DNA of 9,644 nt from JAAGZL01 sp050297535 (GTDB lineage Bacteria; Pseudomonadota; Gammaproteobacteria; Chromatiales; Chromatiaceae), in the NCBI GenBank assembly GCA_050297535.1, contig JBNKSV010000062.1:1-9644 (forward strand), written 5' to 3'. Below, piece after piece: positions 6,566-9,644 of this stretch. A program made the position numbers and the translations under genes. Each line of letters begins with the position of its first letter. The first letter of the stretch is position 1. Below the pieces are notes generated by a model. The model worked only from the letters and a program-made list of their open reading frames with translations. It was not told the origin of the DNA and searched no databases.

Positions 6566-6594
6566 AGTATAGTTCAAAATTTAGTTAGTGCCAG
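6566..6594 (-). promoter_or_regulatory. Candidate minus-strand sigma70 promoter
   Basis: Read on the minus strand, CTGGCA (6594-6589; four of six to TTGACA) is separated by exactly 17 nt from TATACT (6571-6566; five of six to TATAAT). Transcription would start near 6559 and run toward the hairpin at 6532-6481 and the diguanylate cyclase gene beyond. Confidence 0.4.
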
Positions 6595-6599
6595 AGCAT

Positions 6600-6617
6600 T
6601 GTGCAAGGCGTGTGCAA
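6600..6617 (+). repeat. Tandem TGTGCAA repeats at one-turn spacing
   Basis: TGTGCAA occurs at 6600-6606 and 6611-6617, a period of 11 bp, directly upstream of the candidate glnE -35 box. A third copy lies at 6366-6372 near the diguanylate cyclase start. The pair also forms an imperfect dyad, CATTGtgCA / TGtgCAATG (6597-6619). Repeats on one face of the helix suggest a regulator site, but I cannot name the regulator. Confidence 0.4.
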
Positions 6618-6646
6618 TGGCCACAGAGATAACCCTACTCTACAAT
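6618..6646 (+). promoter_or_regulatory. Candidate glnE promoter
   Basis: TGGCCA (6618-6623; four of six to TTGACA), 17 nt, then TACAAT (6641-6646; five of six to TATAAT). The predicted start near 6653 gives a short leader of about 25 nt that still includes the GGGAGG ribosome site at 6658-6663. Confidence 0.45.
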
Positions 6647-6667
6647 ATATCCTTTGTGGGAGGCTCC

Positions 6668-6694
6668 ATGGTAGAGAATGAACATGCAGAATGA
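6668..6694 (+). CDS. Possible 8-codon mini-ORF overlapping the glnE start
   Basis: The only strong Shine-Dalgarno here, GGGAGG (6658-6663), sits 4 nt before an ATG at 6668. That ATG opens an 8-codon frame, MVENEHAE, ending in TGA at 6692-6694. It overlaps glnE in another frame: the glnE ATG at 6678 lies inside it, 14 nt from GGGAGG. Ribosomes may terminate here and restart on glnE (translational coupling), or GGGAGG may serve glnE directly at a long spacing. No function for the peptide is implied. Confidence 0.35.
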   Translation: MVENEHAE

Positions 6695-9545
6695 CGAGGC
6701 GTTAAATCTAGAGGCACAGGTTGAGAAACAGTGGCAAAACTGGCTCGAACTCGCTGCTGCAGCAAGAGTTGCAACGGATCTTCCTGCTGAGTTTGTCGCT
6801 GAATTGAAACGAGTGTGGGAGGCCAGTGACTATGTGGCGCAAAACTGCATGCGTGCCCCGTCTCTGCTGATAGATCTATATGCAGGAGGTTTTCTGCATG
6901 TCGGCTATACAGATGGTGAGATGGAGCGGCGCCTGCAGAAAGAGTTGGAGCAGGTTATAGATGAGGAGACCCTGCATCGGGTCTTGCGGACGTTCCGCCG
7001 GGTTCAGATGGTACGCATCATCTGGCGCGATCTTGCCGGGCTTGCGCCTCTGGCAGAGACCCTGGAAGATCTTTCAGCCTTGGCGGACGCCTGCGTGGCG
7101 CAGGCCCTGGAGCTGTTGTACACATGGGCAATAGCAAAGTATGGGGTGCCGCGTGATGAGACCGGAATGCAGCAACAGATGCTGGTGCTGGGTATGGGTA
7201 AACTGGGTGCGCGCGAACTGAACCTCTCGTCGGATATTGATCTTATCTTTGCATATCCTCACGGCGGTAAGGCGGATGGCGCCCTCCATCTCTCCAATGA
7301 GCAGTTTTTTACCCGTTTGGGTCAGCAGTTGATCAAGGCCATAGGCGCGCAGACAGAGGACGGATTTGTGTTTCGGGTAGATACTCGTCTGCGTCCATTT
7401 GGGGATTCCGGACCGTTGGCCATGAGCTTTGATGCCATGGAGGAGTACTACTATGCCCAGGCCAGGGAGTGGGAGCGCTATGCCATGATCAAGGCGCGGG
7501 TGGTAGCAGGCAGCCAGGAAGACGAACAGACATTGATGGCGATGTTGCGCCCCTTCGTCTATCGGCGTTACCTGGATTTTGGGGCCATTGAATCCATCCG
7601 GGATATGAAGCGGATGATTCGCGGCGAGATGCACAAACGCGGCATGGACGCCAATATTAAACTGGGCTTGGGCGGCATCCGGGAGATTGAGTTTATTGGA
7701 CAGGCCTTTCAGTTGATCCGCGGGGGACGCGATCCAGATCTGCAGATCCGTCCCATCCAGCAAGTCCTCAATCTGCTGGGGGAGAAAGATTTGCTGCCGG
7801 AGTATGTGGTACATGAGCTGACTGCTGCATACGTGTTTCTGCGTTTAGTGGAGAACCGGCTTCAGGCCTGGCAGGATCACCAAACTCATCTGATACCGGA
7901 GGAACCGGTGGCGCGTCTGCGTCTGGCCAGGTCGATGGGGTTTGAGGATTGGGACGGATTTTTTGCGGTTTTAGAACAACACCGACAACTGGTTCAGGGG
8001 CATTTCGCCAAGGTATTCGCCGCCCCGCATGCGGAACAGGAGCAGGAAGAGAATCCACTGCAAACGCTGTGGCGGCAACGCCTGGGTTTGGAGCAGGCCA
8101 TTACCGCTCTGGCGGAGGCCGGATTTCAGCAAGATGCCGCTACCGCCTGGAAGATGCTGGACGATTTCCGTAGCGGCAGCTCATGCCGGGGTCAGGGGCA
8201 GCGTGGACAGCAGCGTTTGGATCAGCTTATGCCGTTATTGTTGCAGGCGGTGGCTGAGACAGAAGAGCCGCTCATAGTCCTGGAGCGTCTACTGAAGTTG
8301 ATGGAGTCCATCGCGCGTCGCACGGCCTATCTGGCGTTGCTGGTGGAAAATCCGATGGTGCTGTCGCAGCTGATTCGTTTGGAGAGCTTCAGTTCCTGGA
8401 TTGCCAGTCAGATTACGCGCCATCCGATCCTCCTGGATGGGTTGTTGGACCCGCGCCAGCTCTATTCTCCACTAAAGCGCGCTGAGTTGGAGGCCGAGCT
8501 GGACACCCTGCTATCTGCCGTGGATGAGGATGACACCGAGGGGCAGATGGAGCGTCTGCGCCAATTTCTGCAGGGCAACAAATTGCGTGTGGCCGCCGCC
8601 GATATAACCGGAGTCATCCCGCTTATGGTGGTGAGTGATTATCTCACCGAGATCGCGGAGACCATCGTGGCACGCGTTCTGGAGCAGGTGTGGGCCTATC
8701 TGGTGGCGCGGCATGGGCGTCCAGCAGGATCTGCTGACGACCAGAAGGGGTTTGCCGTGATCGCCTATGGTAAGTTGGGCGGGATCGAACTGAGTTATGG
8801 TTCCGATCTGGATCTGGTGTTTCTACATGCCAACTCGAGTATTAATGCCATGACAGATGGCGGGCGTCAGATTGCGGCTGATCTGTTCTATGCGCGCCTG
8901 GGGCAGCGCATGATCCACATGCTGACGGCGCGCACCCACTCCGGGTTGTTGTATGAGGTGGATATGCGTCTGCGCCCCAGCGGCAATTCCGGGATGTTGG
9001 TAAGTTCTCTGGATGCCTTTGATAGCTATCAGCTGAACAGCGCCTGGACCTGGGAACATCAGGCGCTGCTGCGGGCGCGTCCGATTGCTGGCGATCCGGC
9101 GGTTATCGCACGTTTCCAGGAGATACGTCGTTCTGTTTTAACGCAGCAACGTGACCCGGACAAATTGCGTGCCGAGGTAGTGGATATGCGCGAAAAGATG
9201 CGCGCGTCCCTGGATAAGGGAAATGAAGAGTTGTTTGATCTCAAGCAGGGGCCTGGTGGTATCGCAGACATCGAATTTATGGTTCAATACGCGGTTCTGA
9301 GATGGGCCTGTGATCATCCTGATCTGCTGGATTGGACCGACAATATCAGGTTGCTTGATGGCTTGGCCGGGCACGGGATATTCACGGATGAAGTGGCGCG
9401 ATCGTTGGCTGATGCCTACCGGGCCTTCCGCTCAGCGGGCCACCGCCTTACCTTACAGGAAAGGCCGGCACTGATTCCCATGGAAGATCTTACAGAAGAA
9501 CGTAACAAGGTGAAGGGATTCTGGGATTCTTTAATGACACAATAG
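6678..9545 (+). CDS. glnE: Bifunctional glutamine synthetase adenylyltransferase/deadenylase
   Basis: This 955-residue protein is close to the usual length (946 in E. coli). It attaches AMP to, and removes it from, a tyrosine of each glutamine synthetase subunit, under control of glutamine and PII, and so tunes ammonium assimilation in the cytoplasm. The two nucleotidyltransferase halves are both intact. The N-terminal deadenylylating domain has GMGKLGARELNLSSDIDL (172-189, Asp186 and Asp188), DTRLRPFGDSGPL (235-247) and GGIREIEFI (332-340). The C-terminal adenylylating domain has YGKLGGIELSYGSDLDL (697-713, Asp710 and Asp712), DMRLRPSGNSG (762-772) and GGIADIEFM (860-868). The repeated set shows the internal duplication typical of the family. 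The start may be ATG 6678 or ATG 6684; the latter has AGAGA 6 nt upstream, and the difference is two residues. The likely next gene is ilvE, 78 nt downstream. Confidence 0.98.
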   Translation: MNMQNDEALNLEAQVEKQWQNWLELAAAARVATDLPAEFVAELKRVWEASDYVAQNCMRAPSLLIDLYAGGFLHVGYTDGEMERRLQKELEQVIDEETLHRVLRTFRRVQMVRIIWRDLAGLAPLAETLEDLSALADACVAQALELLYTWAIAKYGVPRDETGMQQQMLVLGMGKLGARELNLSSDIDLIFAYPHGGKADGALHLSNEQFFTRLGQQLIKAIGAQTEDGFVFRVDTRLRPFGDSGPLAMSFDAMEEYYYAQAREWERYAMIKARVVAGSQEDEQTLMAMLRPFVYRRYLDFGAIESIRDMKRMIRGEMHKRGMDANIKLGLGGIREIEFIGQAFQLIRGGRDPDLQIRPIQQVLNLLGEKDLLPEYVVHELTAAYVFLRLVENRLQAWQDHQTHLIPEEPVARLRLARSMGFEDWDGFFAVLEQHRQLVQGHFAKVFAAPHAEQEQEENPLQTLWRQRLGLEQAITALAEAGFQQDAATAWKMLDDFRSGSSCRGQGQRGQQRLDQLMPLLLQAVAETEEPLIVLERLLKLMESIARRTAYLALLVENPMVLSQLIRLESFSSWIASQITRHPILLDGLLDPRQLYSPLKRAELEAELDTLLSAVDEDDTEGQMERLRQFLQGNKLRVAAADITGVIPLMVVSDYLTEIAETIVARVLEQVWAYLVARHGRPAGSADDQKGFAVIAYGKLGGIELSYGSDLDLVFLHANSSINAMTDGGRQIAADLFYARLGQRMIHMLTARTHSGLLYEVDMRLRPSGNSGMLVSSLDAFDSYQLNSAWTWEHQALLRARPIAGDPAVIARFQEIRRSVLTQQRDPDKLRAEVVDMREKMRASLDKGNEELFDLKQGPGGIADIEFMVQYAVLRWACDHPDLLDWTDNIRLLDGLAGHGIFTDEVARSLADAYRAFRSAGHRLTLQERPALIPMEDLTEERNKVKGFWDSLMTQ

Positions 9546-9581
9546 GGCCGAGGGCATAGAAACCACGGTTTACTTTTGCCT

Positions 9582-9607
9582 CGTTCCCATGCTTCAGCGT
9601 GAGAACG
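9582..9607. repeat. REP-like imperfect palindrome between glnE and ilvE
   Basis: CGTTCCCATGCT (9582-9593) and AGCGTGAGAACG (9596-9607) pair over 12 positions with one wobble and one mismatch around a 2-nt centre. The core resembles a palindrome (CGTTCCCACGC...GCGTGGGAACG) that I recall as a dispersed intergenic repeat in environmental gammaproteobacteria. That link is from memory and needs a genome search. It ends 5 nt before the TAGGAG ribosome site of the next gene. Confidence 0.5.
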
Positions 9608-9623
9608 CGTATAGGAGTATTTG

Positions 9624-9644
9624 ATGAAAACAATGGCGGATCGT
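9624..9644 (+). CDS. ilvE: Probable branched-chain amino-acid aminotransferase, first 7 codons
   Basis: ATG at 9624 is preceded by TAGGAG (9612-9617) at 6 nt spacing and opens MKTMADR before the window ends. In Pseudomonas, IlvE begins with a very similar MADR motif and its gene follows glnE, so both the start and the position fit ilvE. IlvE performs the last transamination step of isoleucine, leucine and valine synthesis with pyridoxal phosphate. Only seven residues are visible, so the identification rests on gene order and a four-residue match. A second in-frame ATG at 9633 is too far from the ribosome site to be preferred. Confidence 0.6.

Larger units (their letters stand above)
6332..6677. 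other. Divergent intergenic region between the diguanylate cyclase and glnE
   Basis: This 346-nt region has no convincing protein gene. It is more AT-rich than its neighbours. It holds a long hairpin (6481-6532), a candidate minus-strand promoter (6566-6594), a candidate glnE promoter (6618-6646) and three copies of TGTGCAA (6366-6372, 6600-6606, 6611-6617). It also has two copies of TGTTAAC (6423-6429 and 6462-6468), 39 bp apart. A possible -10 for the diguanylate cyclase is GATAAT on the minus strand (6380-6385), without a good -35. Confidence 0.7.

Noticed and set aside
6500..6694. Plus-strand open frame of 64 codons before glnE
   Set aside because: Its start lies inside the long hairpin and lacks a ribosome site. 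Only the last 8 codons, with their own GGGAGG, merit mention.

Overview
The window looks like a core-chromosome segment of a non-enteric gammaproteobacterium. Three things suggest this. The GroEL, GroES and GlnE proteins read as gammaproteobacterial. The groESL operon carries a perfect CIRCE (HrcA) operator, which E. coli lacks but many environmental gammaproteobacteria have. glnE is followed by what looks like the start of ilvE, the order I recall from Pseudomonas. A finer placement (for example Chromatiales-like sulfur bacteria) is only a guess. I see no mobile element, CRISPR array, rRNA or tRNA, and codon use looks even throughout.

Layout. 1-227 (-) is the N-terminal part of a small lipoprotein gene that runs off the left edge. 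378-1574 (+) encodes a TraB/PrgY-family protein with a membrane-embedded C-terminus. 1669-2370 (+) encodes a MurU-type nucleotidyltransferase of peptidoglycan recycling. 2454-4711 is the heat-shock groES-groEL operon, with promoter, CIRCE, a structured intercistronic spacer and a strong intrinsic terminator. 4775-6331 (-) is a membrane-anchored PAS-PAS-GGDEF diguanylate cyclase, convergent with groEL. 6332-6677 is a 346-nt divergent intergenic region with a long hairpin, candidate promoters on both strands and short repeats. 6678-9545 (+) is glnE, the regulator of glutamine synthetase. 9624-9644 (+) is the probable start of ilvE, preceded by a REP-like palindrome.

The genes are mostly independent housekeeping or regulatory units: protein folding, cell-wall salvage, c-di-GMP signalling and nitrogen assimilation. 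They do not form one pathway. No undescribed multi-gene system is evident. The signals most worth checking are non-coding: the hairpin and putative minus-strand small RNA or attenuator between the diguanylate cyclase and glnE, the TGTGCAA repeats and 8-codon mini-ORF at the glnE start, the dyad upstream of murU, the hairpins between groES and groEL, and the palindrome before ilvE.
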